A stretch of 64,000 bases of DNA from Tubiluchus corallicola (lineage: Eukaryota > Priapulida > Priapulimorpha > Priapulimorphida > Tubiluchidae): assembly GCA_030141605.1 (NCBI GenBank), contig JAQGDQ010000083.1:310001-374000 (forward strand), in the 5' to 3' direction. The translations under genes and the position numbers were made by a program. Shown here in pieces: positions 36,021-49,600 of the stretch; the first letter of the stretch is position 1, and each line of letters opens with the position of its first letter. The notes beneath the pieces were generated by a model. It saw nothing but the letters and a program-made list of their open reading frames with translations, had not been told where the DNA came from and did not search any database.

Positions 36021-36362
36021 TTAAAATGGGGCGTCAAAAAAAGAAGCCATCCAGGGGCCAGGGGTCAATGAACTTTGGTCACGTGACCTAGAGTTCAAGG
36101 TCATTCGATCCAAATGAAGCCATGCGGGAGGGGAAAAACTGCAAAATTTTTCCCTCGTTTCACATACCTTTTCTTTGTTTTTCTTTGTTTTTCGCGCTTT
36201 TTCGTCGATTTTGGTCACGTGCGCACTTTCACACGGGTTTTCACACTTTTTTAGGGGTTTTCCCGGATTTTCGCACTTTTTAGGGGTGTTTTTGTCCCCA
36301 CCCCACCGGGCAGCCAAAGTGGGCGTGGCCTATCGGCCAGAGGTGTAACATCTATACTACTG

Positions 36363-37105
36363 TGCAAAACATGGTTTTCCTATTCGTGTTTTTGGCGACT
36401 TGAAATATTACAGACAAGATAACTACATTTACACAAATTTGTAATTATACAAGGTACGTTGTTACAAGCTGTTAGAGTACAAGCTAGATTGTATGTGTCT
36501 TCAACGTACTTAATGAAAATGTTTGTCTTTAGTGTACGCAAGTTACTCAAGAAGAAGAAGAAGAACAACAACAACAACAAGATAGAGCATGATAATGAGA
36601 AAAGAAGATCATAAAGGAAGGCGTCCCGAGGAATTGGACGGACTGATTCTGTCTTAGCTAGAATACTTTGATAATTTTATTTCATCTCACAATTAATTTT
36701 ATCATTAATTTTGCATTAGTGTATTAGTTTTTAACCAGTTACTAGTAATCTGTGTATTCATCCTCTAGGCATTATTGTATCAACATTTACATCAGCAACA
36801 GATTTGCTGATTTTAAAATTTACAAGAGGTGGACATCACCGAGTTCACAAAATGCTATTATTTTATTTCGCTCACCAGCCGCAGTAAGTTTCACTTAGAA
36901 AGTAAGATTTAAACACCGAGTTTGTTTTCGTTGTCGTTTGACGCCAATAATAGAAGAAAAGGCTGTTTTAAAGTGAATCGCAAAAAACTTCCCACACAAA
37001 GTTACTATTAATTATTACCCACACACAATAATACTTGGCATTATGCTTACCTGTTTAAAACAGTTATGTAATTAAATTCTTAATAATTTAAAATGTTCCC
37101 GCCAC
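36363..37105. other. DNA right of palindrome, nothing seen
   Basis: About 740 bp with a short GAA/CAA run at 36550-36580 and no supportable gene. Confidence 0.5.
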
Positions 37106-37592
37106 CAGGGCCTATTTCAGCTTAAGCGAGGCCCTGGGAAGTGGGGCGTGTGAGGCCCCCTCGGGGGGGGGGGGCGCCACCATGGCTGAAAATATTTGAA
37201 CTGCTAGAAAGTCGGAGAAGCATTTTCGAAGAGAAAATATGGAGTTATACAGTTGTCAAAGGCAAGAACAATTGAAAGAAAAACTGCTTTCTTCTCAAGA
37301 CCAGTCCTTAATATTTGTCAAATAGTCAAATCAAAAACAACAGACAACATCTTTACAATATGTAATACCGTACTCTCACTTCCGGACAAGCTGGTGTTAG
37401 AAATTCCAAAATCGAAAACAGCTGAACATCGGCACTTAGCCTCACAAGGCAAACGGCGCGCGTGCGGCAAGAGAGAGAGAGGAGGCAGTATGCTCGCATA
37501 GAGCAAGAAATGTTACCTCGGCACGAGGCCCCCTGGAGGGTGAGGCCCCGGGGTAATATCCCCACTTACCCCCCCCTCTGAAATAGGGCCTG
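37106..37592. mobile_element. hAT-type MITE, family 1, copy B
   Basis: Begins CAGGGCCTATTTCAG and ends CTGAAATAGGGCCTG, flanked by CCCGCCAC (37098-37105) and CCCGCCGC (37593-37600), 7 of 8 matching. The body shares the GC-rich ends and the 'ggcgcgcgtgcggcaagaga' block with copy A at 22164-22578 but is about 70 bp longer. Confidence 0.9.
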
Positions 37593-40500
37593 CCCGCCGC
37601 CTGGTAAAACGGCACTCCCTCGCCATCCTTGTGTAGACCACTAACGTACCCAAAACGCATTATTGATGTTAACTGACAAATATAAAGTAATTTAAGCATT
37701 TTCCTAATTAGCGAAGAGAAATGCTCTGATTATTTTTCAAACCTTATGCAATTTTATTTAGACTTGTTACAAATGACTTAACGTCAAAATAACTGCACCT
37801 AATGGTCATTTATATTTTCAATTTTTATCCAGCGTTTCTGTTAACGCAAGTTTTGTGCGCAATAAGATAGTATGTAAGTGATATAAAATTTCAAGATGTA
37901 TATTACCAAGCTCAAGATATATTACTGAGCAAACTCTGTACTTACTTAATTCCTCATAATATCTGAATTTATAATTTGTCAGCAAATGAACGCGTTTATC
38001 TGCTTCTTCATGACAATCAACACTTAAATATAACTGCTAATATTCAAGTATTTAAGCTTGTACAGAAATTTATATTTCTACCAAAGCGCTTCTAACTATT
38101 GTATTAGTTTGCATTGTTTACAAAGTAATATTAATGTCATCTCAATATTATGCTATGTACGCATCTATACTGCTAGTAGTAACGCTTTAATGCTTCTACT
38201 GCTTGTTTATTGTCTGCACTCTTCAAAGTGTTAGGCTCTATTGGCAAAAACGTTTAACAAATATCAATGTGTTTGTTCAAACCATGTTGTAATTTCTGTT
38301 TTCAATAAAACTGCGTTTCAACTGAATTTTCAAGGCGAATTTTTAAAGTTTTCAGATTTGGTGTAACAAGATTCTCAACCGTACCCGCAAAGCTAAACTG
38401 TTTTACTGTAACCCTCTAGTGATGGTTGGCTTTCACAGAAAGTATATAAGTGGTCATCTTCAAGTTGCGGTTCATTCCTCCAGGAACAAGCACGATCTAG
38501 GCATTATTTGGCAAATAAATATTTTATGTAATCTAATTTGTAAATCGAGTTAGTTTGCATACGTAAGACATCGAAATCCATGCACAAAACCGTATGTGTA
38601 TGTGAAAGGCTAAAACAAATCTAGAAACGAACTTTGAGTAAAAAATTTTCCCTTGCTTAAATGGTGTTTATAATATATATGTAGCATCTGGATGCAGATG
38701 TGTTTTCATTAAATTAATAGGAGTAGCTGCAGAATAAGAACAACGCATACGCAGGTTTCATAAATTGGTGTGAAAACAGCATAAAACGATTTTATCTATT
38801 GCGCAGCCCCAAAATGCATCGGCATCCGGATACTACATAAACGCCACTTTATTTGGCAATAAATCATTCACGATTGGTCCACATGTAAGTTTTTAAATAA
38901 CAGCTGCACGCAGATCAGAAAGAACTATAATTTTTATTATGATGACGATCGATGTATTTTTGCCATACGGCTTGTGAAATAAGCTTAGATTAAAACTACA
39001 TTAGGACAATAGCTTCTTACCTTCTCCGTTCAATGTAAAGAAGACTAGACAGATATAAGTTTTAGGCATAAACATTTTTAAGTTACAGTGGTTAACTCTT
39101 AGTCTAGTATGTTCCTCGCTATTGTGCCTTATGACTTGGTACTTTTGTGTATAAGTCACATAATGAAGCGAAAGAGAGTTGAAAATTGGTGACAGGTTGC
39201 TACACAATCTCTTGAACGTCAACCCTAAAGAAAGGGTTTCCATAGCGCCGGGCCGGTTAACAATGTGCACTTCCCATTTGAATAGATGCGCAAATTCACG
39301 TCAGTGAATTCAATAGAAAACTTTTCTTGCTAGTGACTTTTGTCAATTGCCAAAGAGCCTACTCATAAATTTTTCAAATCTTCAACATTAGTAATGAATG
39401 GAAGTTCTCTACTTCGCTTTGATTAGACTAGTGACGACTTTTGTCACTGCTGTGAATGCTCAAAGAGAGTAATGCCAGTTGTGCCTGTAATTATTGTACT
39501 TCAACAAATGGTTCCCAAGTTAGAGTTAGAAACGTACCATAGAAGAGTTGCTTTAGGGTCATCGCAGTGTTACTACAGGGTCATTACAGCAAATTTTGAT
39601 AAAAAGAAGAACATCACGTTTGCTGTATTGTCGTCAGCTTTATCAAAAACTCTTTGTAATCCGACATCGTCTTTTCTGCCACATTTTTCGGAATTAGATA
39701 AATCGAGCAGAATATCCAAGTGATTATGATGTATGCTTCACGATTGAAGTTGAGCAATGTCAAGCCTGGTCGGTAACAGCTTGGGTAAACTGTGCTAGGG
39801 TGGTTTCATTTGTCACATTACCACCAACTCACTGGCTGCTTGTTAAGGTAGAGTGAGTAGTATAAGCATTCGAATTTAGCTACCACCTCAGCCTGTTCAC
39901 CATCTCATTTTGTTAGAAAATTGTTTTATTTCAGATTCTATTTCAGTGTTGCACCCCAAACACTTACACTGAAGCTGTACAGAGCCCCACACTATTTGTG
40001 AATGCCAAATATGTTGCTTAAGTTATCAAAGCCCTGTCTGCCTGCTCATGTTGTAGCTTATGGAAAAACCGTTGTAGCCGGAATCGCTATGGAAAAACGC
40101 ATCATACTTAAGATATTCTTAAAGAGTTAGCCTAGAAAAGTATAGCTCAGGGCAACAACAACTATTTTTAAAATAGTACGTCTCATTGTACGTCTCATTT
40201 ATAATACCGTAAGAAAGCCATTAGTAATTAATCTATTCCGGTTTTAACTTTGAAAAAATATCAACTCACTGGGATTAATGTTAAAGCTGAATAATAAAAT
40301 TATTTTCTATGGGTTATTTCAGATAAAACAACTCAATAAAAAACTTTACATTTATGCCACAACCTTTATATTTTTCAAATACAATGCAACAATCAAATAT
40401 GTAAAAACTGATTGTAATACTTTTGTAAATATAACATGAGTCAGTATAAAAACAATATCATCATCAACAATAAGAAACAATATACTATGAAAGGTAGCAT

Positions 40501-40681
40501 AAATTAAAGGGCGACAAACAATTTTGCTATTTTCTAGGAAACAGTTTACATCAGTTACAAAACAATTAACAGGTAAGGCAGTTGGTCACATCAGAGTAGC
40601 TAAAGAACAATTGGCATTAAAATCCAATCAATAAGGAAACAACAAAGCAATAGTTACAGGTATGAAGGTGTAAGCAATACA
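37593..40681. other. Intergenic or intronic DNA, one weak exon candidate
   Basis: No recognised gene. On the minus strand an open stretch from about 39270 ends at a good donor at 39020-39021 (GAGAAG|GTAAGAAG); its phase does not join directly to the first visible RhoGEF exon. A plus-strand TATATAAG occurs at 38443-38450 without a supportable downstream gene. Confidence 0.3.
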
Positions 40682-43600
40682 TTATATTTTTAGCATGTTT
40701 ATCTCATTAACTATAACGGTTTGTGCAGATTCATCGATGCAGTCGCTTTCGGGTAGCACGCCTTTAGCTTTCATCTTCTGTTGTTCTTCATGTCGTTTCT
40801 TTCTCTCGTGTTTAGCTTGTTCTTTTCTCTGCTTGTTTGATGGCTGCAAAATCAAAATTCATCATGAGTGTAAAATTATACCATTTAATCATATCAACAT
40901 CAGCAACAGGTAACTTGGTCTATTAGATGCATTGTAAACAGAAAAATTATATCACAATCACAACTACAAATATGGTATCATGGGACTAACACTGGTCATT
41001 ATTTTTTGGTTTGATTTTTAAATAAAAGTGGCTAGAACGATGTATTTTAACACTATCTATTGAAATTAAGACAAAAAGCAGATATTTTGGCAGTCCTTGC
41101 TGCCATTTTCAATGTACAATGTGGGAAACTTTTGACAAGTAACTAATACCAACAGTATCAGAATGCAAAAGCTTTTGTTACTCATCAAAATACGTTGAGT
41201 GGGAGACCAACTGATGACTGAATAATATTCATGAATTAATAACGATTCTTTCACTAGCAACTCACATTGATTTCACGTGGCAGTCAGAATGGAAAAGTCA
41301 GATGACGCAGTGGTACTTGCACTGAGCAAGAGAGGTACGATATGAAAGTGACGATAGCGGAACATATAAGTGTATCCAGAAGGACTGACAGAAAATTGTC
41401 ACTACCACCTCAATAAGCCATCTGCAATTATTGCCAAAGTGGTCATGGATGTTCCTCATCTGACTTCACCGTTCTGATAGGCACTTGCAATCAATAATTG
41501 CTTGCTAGTTAAAGAGTCGTTATTGATTCGTAACCCAATGTTGAATATTACTCAGTCATCAGTTGGTCTCCTGCTCTGAGTACTTCGATGAGTAACAAAA
41601 TCTTTTGAATTTGTTTCTGTAACTGAAGGTATCACTTGATTGTCAAAGATTTCTCACTGGCAGCAGGCTCTGCTAAAACAGGGTCTGTTTTAAGTCTAAA
41701 TTTCAACAGGTGATGCTAAAATGTATCTTTCAAGTCATTTTATTTATTCTGGGAATAAAATTCCTAAGAAATGATTCAATATTTTAATTTAGGATTTTAT
41801 GCGGCACAAACCTTGCTGCGTGACAACAACTTTGGGCGGACACTGCTAGCTGCACTAGCCCGGCTCGAGTGAGAACCATAGCCAGAACTGATCCTGCTTG
41901 TTGACTCCATGTCTGCAAATCCATTTTGATTTAAGCAGACATCCTGGCTGCATATCCCGCTGTCGTTTGTCTGGTATGATGCTAATGATGTGACATCAGT
42001 GGCTGCAAATGTGTAAACAGTACCAATTATTTACAGTCCTGATTATGATATAAAAATCAAAACTAATATTACATGACAAATTGTAATTTACATCCTTGAA
42101 GTCAGGACCATCATTTAATCTGGTGCAGTGAAAGTTGTAATCCAGTATTTAATTGCAGGACTTTCACGTCTTGATGTCTGTGGTGACACTGATAACCTTC
42201 TAAGAGCCACTGAACCAATAAAGGTACCTTAGCCACATTCTGAATACATCCTCCTCCTCTCTCTATCATGTAATAAAACAGCCACAACCAGAATGGCAAA
42301 TGAAGCCATCCGGAGCTGGTGTGGAATTAAAGTGATTGTGAACACTTCAAGGTAAGCATTGAAGCTTGACCGTTCAGCTATTTGTCCTGCCTTGACATAG
42401 TAGAAACAAAACTAAAAACCCTGCCTACCAACTAACAAATAATGAACACATCAAACACACAACAAGCAAACAGACAATCATTAGAGACTCAGTAATACTG
42501 TACTATAAAAAACCCTATACGAAACTATTTAGTTTTCTTACCAGTTTCGCTAACTGCTGAAACAGGACTGGATATTATACCCCTATCACTAACTGGAGAT
42601 GTCGGTGAGGAAGGCAAAGACAGTTCTTTCAACTGCAGGACATGCGATATTGTTGCATCGACATCAAATTCCATGTCAACTAAGATACTTTCTATTGTTG
42701 CTTGGTCCTGTGAAAAGATTTAAAGCAAACCTAATGCAGGTAAAAAATTCAGTTACAAGAATCCCTTCATTACGAGAAGGGGGATATCGGCCATTGAAAC
42801 GGTTCACTGGGCAAGACATTTTAAGTGCTTTAGAATCCAACACCGTGGACACATGGTAACCAAACAGCCACCTAAGAATGCTATCAGGAAAAGAAATTGT
42901 CATATTTATATTACAATTTGCTTACTTGATGTACGCAAAAAATAAATTAGTTTACTACGAGCTAAACACTTAACCATTTAATGAAGATTCTTAAGCAGTG
43001 GCAGCTCGTGTATACGTACTCCCTCTATTTTCACTCGATCTTATTGATAACATTCAATATAATAAGTCTTTTTTCTTTAGTTCTTTCTTTATACTTGTAC
43101 GGAACCAGAGCATGTGAGGGTAGTACTGCATGCTTTAAGGCCCAGCACAGTGCGCCCAAGCAACGTGGTGTTTGGCTGTTGTGTGCATGAGGCCATGCGC
43201 ACATGTCTGAGCTCAGGTAGAGAAAGTACTGTCGCTCACACAGTTTGTTGTGAGTTGTCACGTGCTTACCGTGAACGGATTTAGCTTCAATTGCAACAAT
43301 ATAGGCTATTAGTAAGCAAAAATATTTTTTTGTTTAGGATTTGTCAAGTTTATGTATAAACTTTTGTATGTTTGTTTGTTTAAAATTACAACATTAAAAT
43401 TATATTATGTTTGTTTTGTTTTAAACAGTATTAATACAATGGCTAAAAATTTTCTGAAGCAGCACCCTCACTACTTTTAGCTACGAGCCGCCACTGTTCT
43501 TAAGTGACTTAAACAACACTCAAAATAAAAAAATAGGTTGTTGTGTCCCCAATGCAATAGACATACCTCGTAATCTGTTTCTTGCATAACATACTGAGCA

Positions 43601-46600
43601 ATATCAGCAACGCCACGCACTGCCTTCGCTACTCCATTTGCATCAGGATAAATAGTGTGTCCATTTGGCATTTCCCCATCGACTCCATCTATCACAGTTT
43701 GGCTGTTGGTAGCATTTGCACTGATGCTAGGAAGGGATCGACTCTTGGATAGTTTTGTTTCCATTTCTTTCTTATCCGGTCTTCTTTTGTGACGCTCTTT
43801 CTCTTTTGTGCGAGTAGATTCTGCTGCCTAAAATCCAACAGCAAAAAACAAACAATAATGACAGAAATCAAAAACACGAATCAAAGATTAACAGTGAAGA
43901 AGTTCAAAGAATGTAACTAGTAACTTCTGTCAAACAAAAAACAGTTTGTTTTTCTTTACGTGGTAAAACTATGGGTAGGCAATAAAAAAGATTAAAAAAA
44001 CACTACGTATATCAAATATCTAAAAACATTTTAGAAACATAATAAACATTGATATCAGTGTTTTTTTATAAACTTACAAAATGCATAAAATTTTTAATGC
44101 AACAAGGCTATATGCTTTCAAAGGTACATAAAAAGCACAGATAAATGAAAAGAAAACATGACATTTTTAGTACAAATTTTGAAGCGTTTTGACACTTTAT
44201 ATTGATCATGGATTAGAGATGTGGATTAAGTTACTGTTACTTGTCTCTCAACTTTTCAGCATCAACCAAATGAGCAAGTTTTACAAGTCTGCTAACTGGT
44301 TGCAAAGTTATTAGCAAAGGACACAAAGACGAATTTTGGAAAATTTTTGCAAGCATCACTTGGATTTGCAACTTTGGCCAAGAGTAAAAGTACAGTGGTA
44401 ATTTGCAGCATTGTCAGTGATATACAATGCTGTGTTACTGACAAGACTATTGCTCGTAGCTATCAGGCTATAAAAATACTGTAAGCTGCATTGGTATGGA
44501 CTCAGGCTTATCATTACACTGAGCTCAGAAAGTTTTACCAAGTTCTGGTGAAATTGCAAAGTTATTCACAGTTGTTCACTAGTCATAGTAATGTTTAGTT
44601 TGTATATTTTACATTCGATCAGCTCTTATCAAATGGTAAGAGAATTGTCTGTTTTCATTCCAGAGACAGAGAAACTAATTCCTCATAAATTCCTGATTAA
44701 CATCCATTTGTGAAATACTTGAAGTACAATACACATTTGAAATATACATTTGCAAGATTAGCAGCGATGGTTAGTTATTGATCACGGAGTTGGTAACTAA
44801 TTACAGTGCTAAGGAGATGTTCTGATGTCATTAAATTGAGCAACATAGGAACAACATTCAGATACATGGTAATTCCTGAAAAGTGGTCAGTAGCAAAAAA
44901 AGTTAAAAGGCCCAAAACCTCAAAATCCCTGACACATGGGTCTAATGACCCGGTCCAGGGCTTTCTTATGGTTATGCAAAAACAGGCCACTTGGCTTCGT
45001 ACTTAGTGAATGACAAAAACTTTTCACTAAAAAAAATAGAATCGGTTGTAAAAGCAGGAATAGGTAATAAACTAGAAACAAATGATTCTGTGCTTCATCG
45101 CCCTTGACATTAACTTATCTGCACTTATCACTGTTAAAGTTAACCCTTTCACTATGGAAAGCGGCACACTGCGCCTATGTTTTTCATGCAAGGAACGGAA
45201 GGCAGCATAAGCGCAGTCACCCACGTCTGTTTATTTCACTGCTACGGCCATGCAGACCATTGTAGAAAAGTTTAACAGCTATGGAACTGGGGTTGCTTCA
45301 CAACAAGTAATGCCAACCAGCCAATCAGCATCTGAAGCCAGGTGCATTCCACAATACAGCACTGTGTGGTATGTTCCCATGCAAAATCACTTGTAGATCG
45401 TTGACGAAACATATGTTTAGTTGATTCAGCATTCTGATAAATGATTGCATATTATTTTTGGATTATTATTGTCTTTTGTGAAAACTGGTTTCTGAATATA
45501 AGTACATGCTTATTTATGAGGGTGTGTACGTGCATGTGTGCGTGAGTGCATGTAAATGTGCCCGTATGTGCGTGCATGTGTAGAAATAAAACTAATATTT
45601 AATATTAGTACTTAATAGGGAACAACTATTTGTTTATTTACAAGATTCTGTTTTAGTAACACACCACAAGAAGTTATTATCAAATGTACAAAAGTTAATG
45701 TGGCCCAGTTAAAAAGCAACTACATAGTGAAAGGGTTAAGTGTAAGTAGTACTAACCACAAGACGTATATTAGCAGGCATTTCAGTCATATCTCCTAGAC
45801 GTCGTACACTTGAGTAGTGGTCACCGTTGTGATAAGAGATATGAAGTTCTCTAACTGCAGCTTTATCTGAACCGTGAATCTGAATACACAAAATCAAAAT
45901 TAACAAACCAGACTCTGAAAATATCAGCAAAGCTTTACATTACTTAAAATGATACATATGTAGTAATGCCGATTGAATGCCTGGTTCAGTAGACATTATT
46001 GCTAGCATGAGTAACATCGTATATGCCCTTGTGCAAATTAATTGAACCAATGCATAAGAATGAATTAAAATGCACTTTCTCTCTTATAATTCAAAAGACT
46101 TTCATTTTAATCACTGTCATAATTTTCGTTACATAATATGGCCTCGTGATTCTTCATCAGTTTCTCAAATCGTTTCAGCTTTGAAACCACCAAATTTTGG
46201 CAGTTTCCAGAAATCTGAGCATCATGGTACCACATCTGGATGATGGCATCCATCAGCTTCTATCTGGTGGTATAGACGGTCTGTCGCAGGCACAACTTGA
46301 CAGTCAACTACAAGTTCTCAATTGAGTTTAAATCCAAAGAGTTGCTGTGTCAGTAAACTTTAATGTTCTAGTTTTTCAAGATTTCGGCGACTTCCCACAT
46401 GGAACATGAGGGAACCCCCTTTTGCATCCCCTGTATCCTTCTGTTTGACAGAATCCCAATATACTGCTGCGATCGCATCATACCAGTAACAATATGCAAA
46501 TTAGGCCAATTCATGTCAAAAATACTGTTTGGGGGATTTCATAACATGCAAGTCAGATAACAGGAGGGAAAAATGCGATAAAATCTGTCAGTGATCCAGT

Positions 46601-49600
46601 TAATTTGCACAAGGGTGTAACTGCAAAAGGCAATCCTCACATGCAGCTTTGCAGCACTGTAGAAGCCTCGCAAAATGAAAAGTGTAAAGTATTTAGCTGC
46701 ATAAAAAGCAAACAGGCGGAAAATTGCCTAGAGTGCCAACATTTTTGAGGTGCCAAATTCTAGAAGTAATTCTTTAATTAATTTTGAAATTTAGCCTAAG
46801 TAATAACATGTTGTGTGTGTAATTCTTTAAGTGCACAACACTAATAAAATGAAACAGACTAGTTGCATTATTTTCCTGACGTATGATTCTTGGATGCTGG
46901 CAAGTGTCTTCCTGCAGAAAAACACTTTTTAGTTTTGCTTTATCAAGTTATCTAAGATTACACCACTTCACCTAGCACCCAAGACGTACTAGCATCTTAA
47001 ATTAAACTTCAAACTCAATCAACACAAGCTGTAATTGACTACACTTCATTAGAGCCCTATAATATATTATACACTATAATGCGGTACCACTGTAATTTAT
47101 TATAATATGGTTCAAGAAAAATTCAATATTGGGAGTGGGGTATGGTCCGTGAGGGGAAGGAGTTGGTCATTAAGGAGGCGGCGCGAAAAAAAAATTTGGC
47201 TAAGGCATCAGATAACCAAGAGCCGGCCCTGATGTATGAAGCTAAAATTTTGAAGGGATTGATAAATTAGATATTAAAGCCACTAATGCATTTACCTTCC
47301 AACAAGGCAAGTTGAGCTGATGAATTACCACGGTGAGACAATGATTTCGTGCAAAAGCCACTATTGCATCATTTCCAGCATAGACTCCGGGTTTTTTAAG
47401 ATTAGCAACTGTAAGAAACAATTGTAATTTATATTAAACCATTTCTTGAAACCACTCATGTTTGTTTCATAGTTTCCACCTTGCTTAGCAATTATAACAG
47501 CAAAAGTACATTCATCAAATATATTTTGCCATGTTAGACTTCCTAGTGAAATATAAGAAATACTTAAAAGTGCATCATTGGCTGTATATGTATCTGTTTG
47601 TAAAGGAAATTTAGATAAAATATGTTTGGCTGAGAAAGTGTACAGGCAACATGTTTTTTCCAAGGAAATGATTTATGACAGTGAATGCTGAGTAGTTGGT
47701 ATCAGAAAATATGGCACTATGATCAGTTAATCAGAAATACTATATAAGGATTTAAAGAAAGCTGGTTTAGCTCTCTGTGTAAGTACTGTTAAGTTTTGGA
47801 ATCACTTTCAATACCAACTGACTATCAGTGCATTGCAGGTAACAGTAAAACATTCAGGGCACATGGTTAGTAACCTACAACATCCTGTACTTGTAATAGT
47901 CTCCTAGACGTGGCAGCACTGTATAACATGTGCATTTACATAATAAATATGTCAACACTCACACCACACTTAACCAATCCAGAACCTGGTAGCTATTGTA
48001 CTTGTAATAGCCTCCTAGAGGTGGTAGCACTGTATAACATGTGCTTGTACATAATAAATATGTCAACATTCACACCACACTTAACCAATCCAGAACCCGG
48101 TAGCTATTGTACTTGTAATAGCCTCCTAGAGGTGGTAGCACTGTATAACATGTGCTTGTACATAATAAATATGTCAACATTCACACCACACTTAACCAAT
48201 CCAGAACCTGGTAGCTATTGTACTTGTAATAGCCTCCTAGAGGTGGTAGCACTGTATAACATGTGCTTGTACATAATAAATATGTCAACACTCACACCAC
48301 ACTTAACCAATCCAGAACCTGGTAGCTATTATACTTGTAATAGCCTCCTAGAGGTGGCAGCACTGTATAACATGTGCTTGTACATAATAAATATGTCAAC
48401 ACTCACACCACACTTAACCAATCCAGAACCCGGTAGCTATTGCACTTGTAATAGCCTCATAGAGGTAGCAGCACTGTATAGCACGTGCTTGTACATAATA
48501 AATATGTCAACACTCACACCACACTTAACCAATCCAGAGCTTGGTAGCTATTGTACTTATAATAGCCTCCTAGAGGTGGCAGCACTGTATAACATGTGCT
48601 TGTACATAATAAATATGTCAACACTCACACCACACTTAAGCAATTTCGAGGCAGGTAGCTATATGGAAGGGTGACAGCTGGGACGTTCTACGATATGGCT
48701 AATACAACTCAGTCAGCTCAGTGTTTTGCAGGATTGGTTGACGATTAGGTAGATTGCAGTCTGAACCTATTAACTTACATGAAGTAAGTAATGTCAGGCA
48801 GGGCTGGGTTATTGTGGCTTGCAAAGCGCACAACTGTGCTTTAAAAAAATAGAAAGATGAACTTGTAGCTCAGCAAAAATGTGTTTTTAAAAGAGAAAAG
48901 ATACTGACAATGCATAAAGTCCACATAAACAAATGAAGTTACTGAACTGATGCAGCAGATTGCTTTGCTTTACACACACGTCAGATGATAGTTGTAGTTA
49001 AAACACGTTGTTGTAGTACACTTAATCTTTGTCCTACAGCAACTTAGTGAGCACACAATGAAATTGTGAAAAGGCTTATTAACAGAGTGATAATGAAATT
49101 TGAAAATGCTGATATGTGACATTTTGACTAAGATGAGGTACATTCAGAAGCAGTGTGTTTAACCCTCACCGTATCTGTCAAAATGTTCCTCTATAAATGG
49201 CTCAAAGTCTTTTCTGTGTGATGCAATGTAATCAGCAGTTTCCAGCCGATGTCTCATGTGGTGCCGGTGATGTCCTTCATATTGATCTGCCAAGGACCGG
49301 AAGAGGCAATTCCTGAAAAAATACATACTCTTATCTCAAGTAGCCTAGATTTCAATGACCATTTTTAAAAACATAATTATGTTTATCTGAAGTAACTAAG
49401 ATTTTGATTGCCCCTAAGAAAAGTTTGAGGAAATTCTTTTCATATCACACCAGTATTGCTTTAGCAAGATTACACACATATATTCTTAATTTTTTTCTTT
49501 TTTATTTACATTTATCCTATCATTGTGGAAACTTAATATCCAAAAAGCTAAATGGTGCTTAAAATATTGTGCAATTGGAATTGGACCTCAATTTAGGTGG

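Larger units (their letters stand above)
31602..36362. mobile_element. 4.8-kb palindromic virus-like element carrying TBP-like genes
   Basis: Left arm 31602-33800 and right arm 34134-36362 are near-identical inverted copies around a unique centre of 333 bp (33801-34133). Coordinates mirror as x + y = 67934 near the centre. Arms differ by scattered substitutions and by lengths of simple repeats, so they are two real copies. The base composition is richer in GC than the AT-rich flanks, and there are no spliceosomal gene features like those of the host genes around it. Both arms keep the same ORFs intact, pointing away from the centre: a basic protein, an unknown protein and a TBP-like protein. 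No transposase, integrase or polymerase is visible. The outermost matching bases are 'cagtagtatag' and 'ctatactactg'; no target duplication was recognised. Confidence 0.85.

Noticed and set aside
44356-44990. Possible hAT transposase pieces ([20 protein letters not shown])
   Set aside because: Order along the strand is opposite to that in hAT proteins and the likeness is weak.
47910-48674. 254-codon repetitive ORF on the plus strand
   Set aside because: By-product of the 111-bp minisatellite inside an OTUD3 intron on the opposite strand.
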